From Lentihominibacter hominis (lineage in GTDB: Bacteria; Bacillota; Clostridia; Peptostreptococcales; Anaerovoracaceae): a stretch of 64,000 nt of DNA. Of this stretch, positions 1-8,858 are shown one piece after another (the first letter of the stretch is position 1; each line of letters opens with the position of its first letter). The stretch covers positions 310,001 to 374,000 of the forward strand of contig NZ_JACRTA010000001.1 of the NCBI RefSeq assembly GCF_014385065.1, given 5' to 3'. The notes under the pieces are model-generated. The model was not told the origin of the DNA, did not search any database, and saw nothing but the letters and a program-made list of their open reading frames with translations. The translations under genes were made by a program, and so were the position numbers.

Positions 1-429
1 TATTTCCCATATACCGGCACACGCTGAAGAAAAGAAAAAAGCAAAGACAACCTGTGAAAATAAATAAGCTCTTTTATTTTCAAAAAACATCTCTGCTCTT
101 TTTAAAAGTTTCGATATTACTAACATCCCAAGACTTGCCAAAAGAATTCCACTGATAAAATGTATTATTTTATCATATGGGCCAAACCTTCTGTATAAAT
201 CCAAAACTGAGCCTATCGGAGACGCCAAATATACAAAAATGACCCCACAGTAAAATAAATCATCCTTTACATCCAGTATTTTCGCTGTCGCCAGCAAAAA
301 TAATATCGCACCAAAAGAACCGGCCACATTTACCGCAGGCGGATTGATTCCGGTTTTAAAAGCTGTCGCAATAGTTATAATCGTTGCTATAATTAAAAGT
401 AAAACTGCTATAATTCTTTTTCTGTGCAT
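1..429 (-). CDS. Membrane protein, DUF2238/YjdF-like (C-terminus off window)
   Basis: The minus-strand frame is open from an ATG at 429 to the left edge, giving 143 residues without a stop; the C-terminus lies outside the window. A GAGGAG site sits 4 bases before the ATG. Residues 4-22 form a hydrophobic segment, and further membrane segments lie near 37-47, 60-70, 86-101 and 121-136. The segments PYDKIIHFISG and SACAGIWEI resemble the conserved His and Trp-Glu-Ile positions I remember from DUF2238 (E. coli YjdF) membrane proteins; VanZ-like is an alternative. It starts 13 bases after the CDP-glycerol transferase stop, so it is the next gene of the polysaccharide operon. Function unknown. Confidence 0.6.
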   Translation of the reverse strand, partial: MHRKRIIAVLLLIIATIITIATAFKTGINPPAVNVAGSFGAILFLLATAKILDVKDDLFYCGVIFVYLASPIGSVLDLYRRFGPYDKIIHFISGILLASLGMLVISKLLKRAEMFFENKRAYLFSQVVFAFFFSSACAGIWEI

Positions 430-442
430 AACTCTCCTCGCT

Positions 443-1552
443 TTATTTGATCTGATCCGTAATAAATTCTGCCAGCTTATCGGTACATGCGCTTTGGTTC
501 TCCACATACTTGTGAGAAAAAGCTTTTATCCTATCGATACTATAATCATCAGCAGCTACAGCTTCAGCCAGAACACGGGGATCCGCAGAAATCACTCCTG
601 GCATCTCCGCATCATAATCCATATAAAAATCACGTTCTTCGCCATATGTCTCATAATCAAAAGTATAAAAAAACAATGGTTTTCCTATTATTGCAGCTTC
701 AAAAATTATTGCAGAATAGTCACAGATAACATAATCAGCCGCAAACAACATTTCCAATGTTGTAAATTTATTATCAACTACACCAGTTTCAGAATTTACT
801 TGCATCAGAGGATGTTTCTTTAGCACAAAAATATATTGAGAATCTGAAAAAGCCGCAGCAAGGTTCTGCACAGCCTCTGAAATATTTCTGTCCACTCTGA
901 GCGTAGGTGCATAAACAACTACCTTCTTTTCTCTGAACTCAGGATACTCATCATAAATACGCCTCAGGCAGTCTTCTTTAAAGGACCAGTCTGTAAGTTT
1001 ATCTACTCTTGGCAAAGTCATCACCTTCATATGCTTATCATCATATCCGAAAGCTTCCGCAAAGTTAGGCGCACATACTCTACTGCTGGTCAAAATATAT
1101 GTATAATTTCTATGCATCGAAAAAACATCAGCAAGTTTCGCATTTCTTCCTTCACCTTCACCGACTATACTAAACCCAAATTTTTTCAAAGATCCAAGAG
1201 CGTGCCACATCTGTATAACCACAAGAGATTCCCTCTGCTTGAGAGCACTAACACTTATACAATAAGAATCCAACACCACAACCTTAGACGTAGCAATATG
1301 GTACATCTGCTTAAAAACATGAAAACAATATCCGATCTTTGAAAAAATTCCGCCTTCTAGTTTCTTACAAAGAAAAACCTGCTCCAAACCCGGATCCTTT
1401 CTTCTGATCGACCGCTCCAAAAGCTCCATATCTTCAGATTTTTTATCAGACTGCCTGCTCACAAAAGTAATCTTTTCTCCGACAGGAAAAAGTTTCATTA
1501 TGCTATAGATCATATTTAATATCGTCAGCAATACTTTCACTACAATTTTCAT
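443..1552 (-). CDS. CDP-glycerol glycerophosphotransferase family protein (TagB/TagF-like)
   Basis: This 369-residue protein matches the catalytic domain of teichoic-acid-type CDP-glycerol glycerophosphotransferases, which move glycerol-phosphate from CDP-glycerol to a lipid-linked acceptor at the inner membrane face. Visible family signatures are QMWHALG (about 114-120), VVYAPTLR (212-219), LKKHP (244-248) and DYSAIIFEAA (278-287). The first 20 residues are hydrophobic and suit membrane association. An AGGG site precedes the ATG. It lies in the polysaccharide locus 277 bases beyond the DegT aminotransferase, past a hairpin, so it may be transcribed separately. The likely role is adding glycerol-phosphate to the repeat unit or to a teichoic-acid-like polymer; the acceptor cannot be read from sequence. 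Confidence 0.85.
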   Translation of the reverse strand: MKIVVKVLLTILNMIYSIMKLFPVGEKITFVSRQSDKKSEDMELLERSIRRKDPGLEQVFLCKKLEGGIFSKIGYCFHVFKQMYHIATSKVVVLDSYCISVSALKQRESLVVIQMWHALGSLKKFGFSIVGEGEGRNAKLADVFSMHRNYTYILTSSRVCAPNFAEAFGYDDKHMKVMTLPRVDKLTDWSFKEDCLRRIYDEYPEFREKKVVVYAPTLRVDRNISEAVQNLAAAFSDSQYIFVLKKHPLMQVNSETGVVDNKFTTLEMLFAADYVICDYSAIIFEAAIIGKPLFFYTFDYETYGEERDFYMDYDAEMPGVISADPRVLAEAVAADDYSIDRIKAFSHKYVENQSACTDKLAEFITDQIK

Positions 1553-1828
1553 TCTGCCCTCCGCAATAGTATACCTGTGATATTTGCAAGTTCTTCATCT
1601 TACCTATAATCAGTTATTTATTATACCATATATTTGAAATATCAAGCAATCTAATAGCTATGTATATTATGTGATGATTGTGTAGAATTAATATCAGAAA
1701 AAAATCTCCTGATTAATAAACTAACCGCAAGAAATGATAATGAGGAGTATATAAACTCCTCATTAATTTATTCAATACAAAATTCAATTTATACTATTAT
1801 TTTAATAACGACTAAAACAATTTACCTG
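1553..1828. other. Intergenic region with one hairpin
   Basis: About 276 bases with no credible gene and stops in all frames. It holds the hairpin at 1738-1765 and AT-rich sequence upstream of the CDP-glycerol transferase, where a minus-strand promoter may sit. Nothing else is recognisable. Confidence 0.6.
1738..1765 (-). terminator. Hairpin after the DegT aminotransferase gene
   Basis: A perfect 11-base inverted repeat (TAATGAGGAGT / ACTCCTCATTA) with a 6-base AT loop, 64 bases beyond the aminotransferase stop. The T tract after it on the minus strand is poor, so it may be a leaky terminator or a processing site dividing the polysaccharide operon. Confidence 0.5.
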
Positions 1829-2965
1829 TTATAACATTTTAGCTTTTATAGCTTTCACTACTTTTTCTATATCCTCATCAGTCAAATACGGATGTATTGG
1901 AAGCGACAGCACAGTATCGCACAGCTTCATTGTATTAGAAAACTCCGAGTCGTTATAAGGATTTGCTGCAAAAGCTTCCTGTTTATGCATAGCTTTAGGA
2001 TAATATACCATACTTGGGATTCCTTCTTCTTTTAATGCATTCTGAAGGCTATTTCTTGTTTCCTTATTTTCAAGCTGTATTGTATACTGCGCCCAGCTGG
2101 AATAATATCCTTTAGGAACTATAGGCAGCTTTATTTTGTCCTGTACATCAGACAGCTGTCTTGTATATTTATCTGCCGCTTTATTTATATCTTCAAGCTC
2201 ATAATCGGCAAAAGCCTTTAGCTTGACGGAAAGTATAGCAGCCTGAATTGTATCAAGTCTGGAATTAAGTCCGATTCTTACGTTGTCGTATTTCATCTCC
2301 CCCTTGCCATGAACTCTTATAGACTCAAGCAGTGCGGCCATATTGTCATCGTCTGTAAATACCGCGCCCCCGTCTCCATAACAGCCAAGCGGCTTTGCAG
2401 GGAAAAATGAAGTGGTACTTATATCCCCGAAGCTACATGCGATTTTATCCTTTATTTTTCCTCCGAAACCTTGGGCTCCATCTTCCAGCACTAATAAATT
2501 ATGCTTGTCCGCAACTTTCCTTACAGCTTCAAAATCTGCCGGAAGACCGAATAAATCTACAGCTATCACAGCTTTAGGATTAAGCGTCTCATCTGCTTTT
2601 ACTTTCTCAATAGCCTTATCCAAAGACTCAGAAGATATATTATATGTATCAGTATCCACATCTACAAATACAGGCGTTGCCCCTGCATGAGAAACTATCT
2701 CCCCTGATGAGAAGAATGTAAAATCAGGTACAAATACAGCATCACCTTCCTTTATTCCCCACGCCATCATTGCCATTGTCAGCGCATCTGTCCCGTTAGC
2801 GCATGTGATGCAATGCTTAACTCCAACATACTCAGCCAACTCCTTTTCAAGCACCTTGACCTGCTGACCGTTTATAAAATTACAGTTTGTAGCCACCTCA
2901 ATCATGGCTGTATCAATATCTTTTTTTAATACTTGATATTGTTGTTTTAAATCTCTGAATTGCAT
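1829..2965 (-). CDS. DegT/DnrJ/EryC1 aminotransferase, WbpE/WlbC-like
   Basis: A 378-residue PLP-dependent sugar aminotransferase of fold type I. The PLP lysine is K191 in SFFPAKPLG, and EDGAQ (161-165) is the cofactor-contacting Asp motif. The N-terminus (FRDLKQQY) and overall pattern are closest to WbpE/WlbC enzymes, which convert UDP-3-keto-GlcNAcA to UDP-GlcNAc3NA using glutamate. Its partners WbpA-, WbpB- and WbpD-like lie upstream in the same strand (13294, 9992, 11077). It sits apart from them, separated by the AT-rich Wzx/Wzy/transferase block, and has a higher GC content than that block. GGGAGA precedes the ATG. Assignment to the 3-amino step is inference from resemblance and context; another keto-sugar is possible. 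Confidence 0.85.
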   Translation of the reverse strand: MQFRDLKQQYQVLKKDIDTAMIEVATNCNFINGQQVKVLEKELAEYVGVKHCITCANGTDALTMAMMAWGIKEGDAVFVPDFTFFSSGEIVSHAGATPVFVDVDTDTYNISSESLDKAIEKVKADETLNPKAVIAVDLFGLPADFEAVRKVADKHNLLVLEDGAQGFGGKIKDKIACSFGDISTTSFFPAKPLGCYGDGGAVFTDDDNMAALLESIRVHGKGEMKYDNVRIGLNSRLDTIQAAILSVKLKAFADYELEDINKAADKYTRQLSDVQDKIKLPIVPKGYYSSWAQYTIQLENKETRNSLQNALKEEGIPSMVYYPKAMHKQEAFAANPYNDSEFSNTMKLCDTVLSLPIHPYLTDEDIEKVVKAIKAKML

Positions 2966-3070
2966 GATTTCTCCCTAACATTTTTTACTATTTAAACAAA
3001 ATATATAATGTATATTACTCTGTTTTCAGTAGCATATAAAAATATTTATTTTAAAAAAGCATATATCAAA

Positions 3071-3676
3071 CTATAAGTGATTACTCCAGTCCACTTTATT
3101 AAAAAGCTTTTTTCTAATATCGTCACTTGGTTTGCTTCTTTTCTTCAATTCCTTGCAAGGTGAGCCAACATATATAGTCCACGGCTTCAAGTCTTTAGTT
3201 ACAAGACTATTAGCACCAACAACAGCACCCTCACCAATATGTGTACCTGGCATAACAACGCAATTGGAACCTATATAAGCATCATCACCAATAACAATAT
3301 TTCCATATCTAAAAGCCCTACATTCCTCTGGAATGAATTCAGCTGCATATAACCCTTCAAATTCATACGTACTTGTCAATATTTTAGTTCCAGGACCAAC
3401 AAAAACCCTATCTCCTATTCTTGTCTTTCCGCCTCCCTCAATAATTGTCTGCCATGCAATCATCGAATGTTTACCTATTATTAACGATTCTCCTGCATCT
3501 ATATATGAATAATCTAATATCCTTGTAAAATCATCTACTTTCGCATTCTCTGCGCGTATCATTTTACATAACGGATAAAAATAAACACTTTTTCCACAAA
3601 ACTGAAGTTTATTTCTTATATTATCTCCCATCATTTCAAGTCCCGATAAAATTCCATTTTGATTATTTAATTCCAT
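3071..3676 (-). CDS. Hexapeptide-repeat O-acyltransferase
   Basis: A 201-residue left-handed beta-helix acyltransferase. Repeated [I/V]G-containing hexapeptides run from about residue 65 (LIIGKHSMI) to 168 (GAVVGANSLV), ending in the usual VGSPCKELKKR cap. It would transfer an acetyl group from acetyl-CoA to a sugar hydroxyl or amine of the repeat unit. The His-containing loop around GTHIGEGAVVGA fits family catalytic positions. It follows the Wzx gene by 13 bases and belongs to the AT-rich central block. The exact substrate is unknown; N-acetylation of a 4-amino sugar is a possible alternative. Confidence 0.8.
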   Translation of the reverse strand: MELNNQNGILSGLEMMGDNIRNKLQFCGKSVYFYPLCKMIRAENAKVDDFTRILDYSYIDAGESLIIGKHSMIAWQTIIEGGGKTRIGDRVFVGPGTKILTSTYEFEGLYAAEFIPEECRAFRYGNIVIGDDAYIGSNCVVMPGTHIGEGAVVGANSLVTKDLKPWTIYVGSPCKELKKRSKPSDDIRKKLFNKVDWSNHL

Positions 3677-3689
3677 TTAATCACGCCCT

Positions 3690-5090
3690 TTATATAGTCT
3701 TAACTCTATCTACCAATAATTTTATTTCTCTATAATTAACAATTAAAATAATTAATATACTTATTCCTGATATAACATACACGTACACCCCTGTAACCCA
3801 TGTATGTATTAAACAATTAAATACAAGAATTATCGTAATAAAAAAGTACTTTTTTATAGAAAATTTCCACCAAATTTTCCTAGATATCATTGTTCGAACC
3901 CAGAAAAATACTATAAATGCACATCCTGTTGCTATTGCTGCACCTGCACCACCGTAAAGCGGAATTAAAATATAATTAAGAGAAATATTTACTAACCCAG
4001 ATATACTTGAAACTATTATACTATAGTAAGTCTTCCTTGAAAAACCAATACCCACTGCCGTTGACTCTGACATTGTGTACATTATTGGATATAATAATAA
4101 AAATGGAAATATATTTATAGCCTCTATAAAATCTTTTCCCAAAACAATTCCCACAATGTTTTTTAATAGTAATAACATCAAACATAATATTGACATTATA
4201 ACCGCAACCGTTGTATTCACACAATCATAGTTCTTTTTAGAGACATTTTTTTCATTCCAACGATAAGCAACCGGAGTCCAATATAAAGTAAAACAGGTTT
4301 GTACAATTCCTATAATCGAGACTATTTTGAATGCTGCTGTATATAATCCCAACTCACCATACCCACACATAATTCTCAACATCACCTTATCCATTGAAAC
4401 CAAGATCCAACTCATCATCATTGCAGGCAATAATGGTATTCCAAATTTTAACATTCTTTTCAAAAGATTTTTATCTAAATCTTTTATATTCAGCTTCAAA
4501 GGATGTATAACTATAATATATAATATTGCGCCATTTATAATTTCAGCTAATGCCATTGCATAAACAACACTTCTAAAACTTTTCTCATATATAAAGAATA
4601 GTCCTATTGTTATTACTAATACTAATGTCTTAAGCAATATATTAAATATTGAATATTGAACGCCTTTTTCCTCCATTCTGATTTTTAATAACGAAAAATT
4701 TTCAACAACCATAAACGGAATCATAATCGATAAAATAACTATAGCAATTATTTCATCCGTTTCGTCAAAAAGTATTATACTAAAAAAATCACTAAATACT
4801 ATTATAGTCCCGCCTATTACTATCGCACATACAATTGGCACAAAAATAGAATTTAATAATAATTTTTTTATATTATCAGTATACAGATTAAATTCACGTA
4901 CAAATGCTTGATCCATGCCTAAGTAGACAAACATCGATATCATACCCTGAGCTAGAACAAACATGCTAGATTTGCCATATTCATCTGGTGTTATAAAATA
5001 TGTTATTATTGGAACCGTTAAAAATCCTAAAAAAGCACTCACTATTGGTCCTAATGAAAAAGCTCCCAAGTGTTCAAGTATTTTCCGCAT
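3690..5090 (-). CDS. Lipid-linked oligosaccharide flippase (Wzx/RfbX family)
   Basis: A 466-residue, almost wholly hydrophobic protein with about 12-14 predicted membrane segments and the family N-terminus (LGAFSLGPIVSAFLGFLTVPIITYF, here only paraphrased as an amphipathic first helix followed by a Pro/Thr-rich turn; residues 8-32). It belongs to the MOP superfamily of polysaccharide exporters. With the Wzy protein encoded at 7447 it forms a Wzx/Wzy export and polymerisation pair: Wzx turns the undecaprenyl-linked unit to the outer face. Ribosome site AAGGAG precedes the ATG. Base composition is very AT-rich (13 of 60 bases are G/C at 4561-4620), as is usual for serotype-specific flippases. 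Confidence 0.85.
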   Translation of the reverse strand: MRKILEHLGAFSLGPIVSAFLGFLTVPIITYFITPDEYGKSSMFVLAQGMISMFVYLGMDQAFVREFNLYTDNIKKLLLNSIFVPIVCAIVIGGTIIVFSDFFSIILFDETDEIIAIVILSIMIPFMVVENFSLLKIRMEEKGVQYSIFNILLKTLVLVITIGLFFIYEKSFRSVVYAMALAEIINGAILYIIVIHPLKLNIKDLDKNLLKRMLKFGIPLLPAMMMSWILVSMDKVMLRIMCGYGELGLYTAAFKIVSIIGIVQTCFTLYWTPVAYRWNEKNVSKKNYDCVNTTVAVIMSILCLMLLLLKNIVGIVLGKDFIEAINIFPFLLLYPIMYTMSESTAVGIGFSRKTYYSIIVSSISGLVNISLNYILIPLYGGAGAAIATGCAFIVFFWVRTMISRKIWWKFSIKKYFFITIILVFNCLIHTWVTGVYVYVISGISILIILIVNYREIKLLVDRVKTI

Positions 5091-5116
5091 AAAGACTCCT
5101 TAAAAAGATCAAGTTC

Positions 5117-6289
5117 TTACCAAAATAAATTTTCTACATTACAATGTATACTGTCTCTAATCTTTTCAATTTTTTCTTCCATTTTTTCTCTTGTTATATC
5201 CGATACAATAAATAACCCCTCTCTATCACGACTAGATTTTAGTTCATTAACTGATAACCTATTCCAAGAAAAATATTCTAATTCCTTTATAATTTCGTTA
5301 TTAAAGTGTACATTCTCCAAATTACTTAAATATCTTATAGCTGCAAACTTATTATCACGACTTTGAAGGTCTACATCTTTACCTAATGCCCAATTAATTG
5401 TTGCCGCAACCAAATCTACTCCTGTAGATAATGGAACTAAATTTGTAGCGATAAAATCACCTCCTAAACGAGCTCCAAGTTCAACTATTTTAGCTCCATC
5501 GTTTGTAACTATTATCTCAACATGAACAGGTCCGCCTTTTATTTCCAATGCATTTATAGCCTTTATCGTGACATCTTTTATATCATGTATAACTGCTTCA
5601 TCTAATGCTGAAGGTTGTGAATGTCCCATTTCTACAAAATGTGGAGCCCCTGTAGTTATTTTATCAGTTATTTGTACAATAATCACTCTTCCTTCACAAA
5701 CAAAAGCTTCAACACTTACTTCTTTACCTTCCATAAATTCTTCAACAATTACAAGTTTATCCAAGCTATTATCCCTTGCATATTTATATGCAAGAGCAGC
5801 ATTTTCTTTAGACTTTACATATGACACCCCTCTACTTCCCGAGTTGTCTGATGGTTTGACTACAATAGGAAAGCCGTAGTTTGTTATTGCTGCACTATAT
5901 GCATTCTCATTATTGCATATCTCATAATAAGGAATCGGTACATTCATGCTTTCCAAAGCTTTTCTCATGTAGCCTTTATTAGTCGCTAACAATGCAGACT
6001 TTTGGGAAATTGTACTTAGTCCCAATTCTTCACCAATTTTAGCAACAACTCTCATCGGTCGATCGCTACAAATCGTAAAAATACCATTTATATTCTCCTT
6101 TTCTGCAATATTGCGAATCCCATTATAGTCTAATGTACTTATTTCATAAAACTTATCAGCAATAGCCCTTCCCACAGCATTAGGGTCGTAATCTACAGCT
6201 ATACAGCAATGACTCATTTCTTGAGTTTTCTTAATTGCAGGAACTTGAAGCTCACTAGCACCCAAAATCAACAATTTTTTATCATACAT
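5117..6289 (-). CDS. ATP-grasp ligase
   Basis: A 390-residue ATP-grasp enzyme. Residues 1-100 form a Rossmann-like pre-grasp domain (KLLILGASELQVPAI); the nucleotide-binding lysine loop is VKPSDNSGSRGVS (144-156), the adenine hinge EEFMEGKEVSVE (183-194), and the Mg-binding end HVEIIVTNDGAKIVELGAR (256-274). Such enzymes join a carboxylate to an amine or thiol through an acyl-phosphate. In a polysaccharide locus that contains a uronic-acid pathway, a plausible job is amide bond formation with an amino acid, or synthesis of an unusual precursor. It is not a complete carbamoyl-phosphate synthase or PurK-like biotin-carboxylase set. Substrate unknown. It starts with AAGGAG 6 bases ahead of ATG. 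Confidence 0.8.
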   Translation of the reverse strand: MYDKKLLILGASELQVPAIKKTQEMSHCCIAVDYDPNAVGRAIADKFYEISTLDYNGIRNIAEKENINGIFTICSDRPMRVVAKIGEELGLSTISQKSALLATNKGYMRKALESMNVPIPYYEICNNENAYSAAITNYGFPIVVKPSDNSGSRGVSYVKSKENAALAYKYARDNSLDKLVIVEEFMEGKEVSVEAFVCEGRVIIVQITDKITTGAPHFVEMGHSQPSALDEAVIHDIKDVTIKAINALEIKGGPVHVEIIVTNDGAKIVELGARLGGDFIATNLVPLSTGVDLVAATINWALGKDVDLQSRDNKFAAIRYLSNLENVHFNNEIIKELEYFSWNRLSVNELKSSRDREGLFIVSDITREKMEEKIEKIRDSIHCNVENLFW

Positions 6290-6304
6290 AAACTTCTCCT
6301 TAAG

Positions 6305-7450
6305 CTATAATACTAAATCATTAAATACTTTAATCCAATTTTCTTCGGCCGCTTTCCAGGAATACATTTCATCTATAATTTTTTTATTTTCTTTATAATT
6401 TAAATTTATTTTTCCTGCAAAATATTTCCTTAAAATACCGTTCAACTTATAAAAACTACTATACTCTAAATATTCCATACCATTCTCTTCAAATTGATAA
6501 TACTTAATCCAAGAGGGATTTATAACTAATACCTCTGCATATAGACATTCCCTTATACTCCCAGATAATCCATCCGTTTTTTGTGCATGAATAAAAATAT
6601 CTGTGGCTAGTCTTAATTTAGCAATATCTACAAAATTTAAATCTCCTTCAATAAATGAATATTTTATTCCTGTAGAATCAATCAATTCTCTGACTTTATT
6701 TTTATAATTTACATCATCAGCACCTACCATATGCAAGATAACATGAATTTTAGCTTTTTCTTCACTATCCAATGTTTTGATCTGATTTAAAACGTCGATA
6801 TGTTGTTGCCTTTTTTTCCCATTATACCCTATGGCAATTGTCGTTAAATTACTATTTATATTAAAAAATTGTTTACAATCACTTTTGCTACATTTACTTA
6901 ATACTTTATCTATATATGGTATACCTAACGTTCCAAATTTCAATGGATACTCATTAAATAATTCGTTATATTTTTGCCCATAAAATTTTGTAAATGCATC
7001 ATGTGTCTGTTTGCTTGCTATATTAATTTTAGAACAATTTTTAATTAACGCTTCCATTTTCATAGCATCACTAGTTGTTATATCCAATATATCCGACCCC
7101 CAAAATACAAGCAATGAACTTACATTCATAATTTTTATTATAAATGCAAGCACTCTGGCTTGAAAATTATGTGGCGGACTTTGGATCTCAATAACATCAA
7201 CTTTATTTCCCATACGACATCTTATTGCAAAGACAATCAATTTGAATGATTTTGTAATTTTTTCAAATTTTGTACTTTTGCTACCAATTTCTACTAAATG
7301 TATCCCTAATTTTCTATACTCTTCTTCATATTTCAACTTTGATTTATCAAATACAGTAAGATATACTGTATGCTTATTTTTAATATGGATTTCTTTAATG
7401 TATTCTTTCATCCAAACAGAGGATGCATTCCCTACTATAAAAAATTTCAT
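6305..7450 (-). CDS. Glycosyltransferase, GT-B fold (GT4-like)
   Basis: A 381-residue putative glycosyltransferase. The N-terminal half opens with MKFFIVGNASSVW and contains FWGSDILD (about 117-124), a pattern seen in GT-B transferases that use the bacterial polyprenyl carrier. The C-terminal half has AIGYNGKKRQQH and DGLSGSIRECLYAE, which looks like the donor-binding region with the EX7E-type acidic residue. Its start overlaps the last 4 bases of the Wzy gene (ATGA type), so the two are translationally coupled. Donor and acceptor unknown. Divergence from well-known GT4 enzymes leaves the family assignment less firm than for the other transferases here. Confidence 0.7.
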   Translation of the reverse strand: MKFFIVGNASSVWMKEYIKEIHIKNKHTVYLTVFDKSKLKYEEEYRKLGIHLVEIGSKSTKFEKITKSFKLIVFAIRCRMGNKVDVIEIQSPPHNFQARVLAFIIKIMNVSSLLVFWGSDILDITTSDAMKMEALIKNCSKINIASKQTHDAFTKFYGQKYNELFNEYPLKFGTLGIPYIDKVLSKCSKSDCKQFFNINSNLTTIAIGYNGKKRQQHIDVLNQIKTLDSEEKAKIHVILHMVGADDVNYKNKVRELIDSTGIKYSFIEGDLNFVDIAKLRLATDIFIHAQKTDGLSGSIRECLYAEVLVINPSWIKYYQFEENGMEYLEYSSFYKLNGILRKYFAGKINLNYKENKKIIDEMYSWKAAEENWIKVFNDLVL

Positions 7451-8841
7451 TTTCTATTTTCCTTTTTAATTGATAGCGTATACAATGAAAAGTAAAACAT
7501 CGTTACTGGCAAATAAGTAAACACCATATATCCACCAGAAGTCAGCGAAACTACTACAAATCCAATAGAACTACATATTGTGAATATTAGATCTTTCTCC
7601 AAAATGCCCATTTTAATAAATCTATATATCCTTACCAATAAATCTTTTGCAACAGTCAACATTAATACTAGCATTGCTATCCCTACTAAGCATCCTGCTG
7701 AATATGCCATTTGAATATATACATTATGTGCATTTGTCTTCATATACACTCTATTTTTTTCTATTATTTTCCTACCTTCTTCAGGATGTCCTATTATATC
7801 AATACTTTCAATATAACTTCTCCAAATTTCCTTGCGCCCAGATGTGAATTGATCATCAAGATCTTCATTCTTGCCTTCTGACTTTATATTTGCTTCTTTA
7901 TTTATTCCCTTCATGTACCTTGCTTTCATTATTTTCATATATTCCTCAAATGAAATATCTTCATTTACATCCTCACTCTGAATAACTGGAACGATTTCAA
8001 TTATACTTTTTTTTAAATCCGTTAAAACAAAAAACATTGTTACAAATACAGTAATTGATACTATCACTAATATGCTACTTTTTTTAATTAGTCTTACAAA
8101 TTTTTGTTTTTCATTATTCACTAATAAACTAACAGTACACATCAAAAATACTATAACTATTTGCATAGATATGGCAATTAAAGTGGTTCTCGAATTCGTA
8201 TACAAAGCCATAGATATCGCCATACCAAACAGAATTGCATATACCCAGAAATACTTACTTTTTGATTTTTTTAAATCAAAAAACAAATATATAAGTGCAG
8301 ATATTACTATAATTATATAATTTCCCAAAGTATTTGGATTTGATAAAACAGATGTGTATTGTGTCACCCCTAACATCGGGCCGAATAAAATTGATATAAT
8401 ACAAAATAAAATAAAAGAAATTAAAATTCCTATACATATTGCTCTGCAAATTGAAAACCCATAATTACTGCTAAAAGAGATATTTAAAAAAGGTAATATA
8501 ATACTAAATGTTATTCCAATTGCAACATATCCCATTACACCAAAATATGTTCCATTAAAAACAAATGATATCCCAATAAACTCTAACAAAATCAAATACA
8601 TTTTATTAAATTTAATCTGCGTTAAATTACTTTTTCTTAGCAACAACACTATATTAATAATTATTAGCAATATGCCACTAACAACGATAGTTGAAAAAGA
8701 TTGATCTTTTTTCAAAATTGGTATCCCCAACGAAATTACAATAATACATACCTGTATTATTATGGTAATTACATATTTATATGACATATTTGAATTTGCA
8801 TTTCGTAATTTTTTTATAGTATTCAAACAATATATTTTCAC
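7447..8841 (-). CDS. Polysaccharide polymerase (Wzy / O-antigen ligase-like)
   Basis: A 464-residue integral membrane protein with around 12 hydrophobic segments and one large extracellular loop (about 270-370), rich in charged residues and ending with TNAHNVYIQMAYSAG, the His-containing motif of the Wzy_C/O-antigen ligase family. The role inferred is joining repeat units at the outer membrane face. The start codon is GTG at 8841 preceded by GGAAGG; the downstream transferase overlaps by 4 bases. Sequence is very AT-rich. Confidence 0.8.
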   Translation of the reverse strand: MKIYCLNTIKKLRNANSNMSYKYVITIIIQVCIIVISLGIPILKKDQSFSTIVVSGILLIIINIVLLLRKSNLTQIKFNKMYLILLEFIGISFVFNGTYFGVMGYVAIGITFSIILPFLNISFSSNYGFSICRAICIGILISFILFCIISILFGPMLGVTQYTSVLSNPNTLGNYIIIVISALIYLFFDLKKSKSKYFWVYAILFGMAISMALYTNSRTTLIAISMQIVIVFLMCTVSLLVNNEKQKFVRLIKKSSILVIVSITVFVTMFFVLTDLKKSIIEIVPVIQSEDVNEDISFEEYMKIMKARYMKGINKEANIKSEGKNEDLDDQFTSGRKEIWRSYIESIDIIGHPEEGRKIIEKNRVYMKTNAHNVYIQMAYSAGCLVGIAMLVLMLTVAKDLLVRIYRFIKMGILEKDLIFTICSSIGFVVVSLTSGGYMVFTYLPVTMFYFSLYTLSIKKENRK

Positions 8842-8858
8842 AACTTCTGCCTTCCTAC

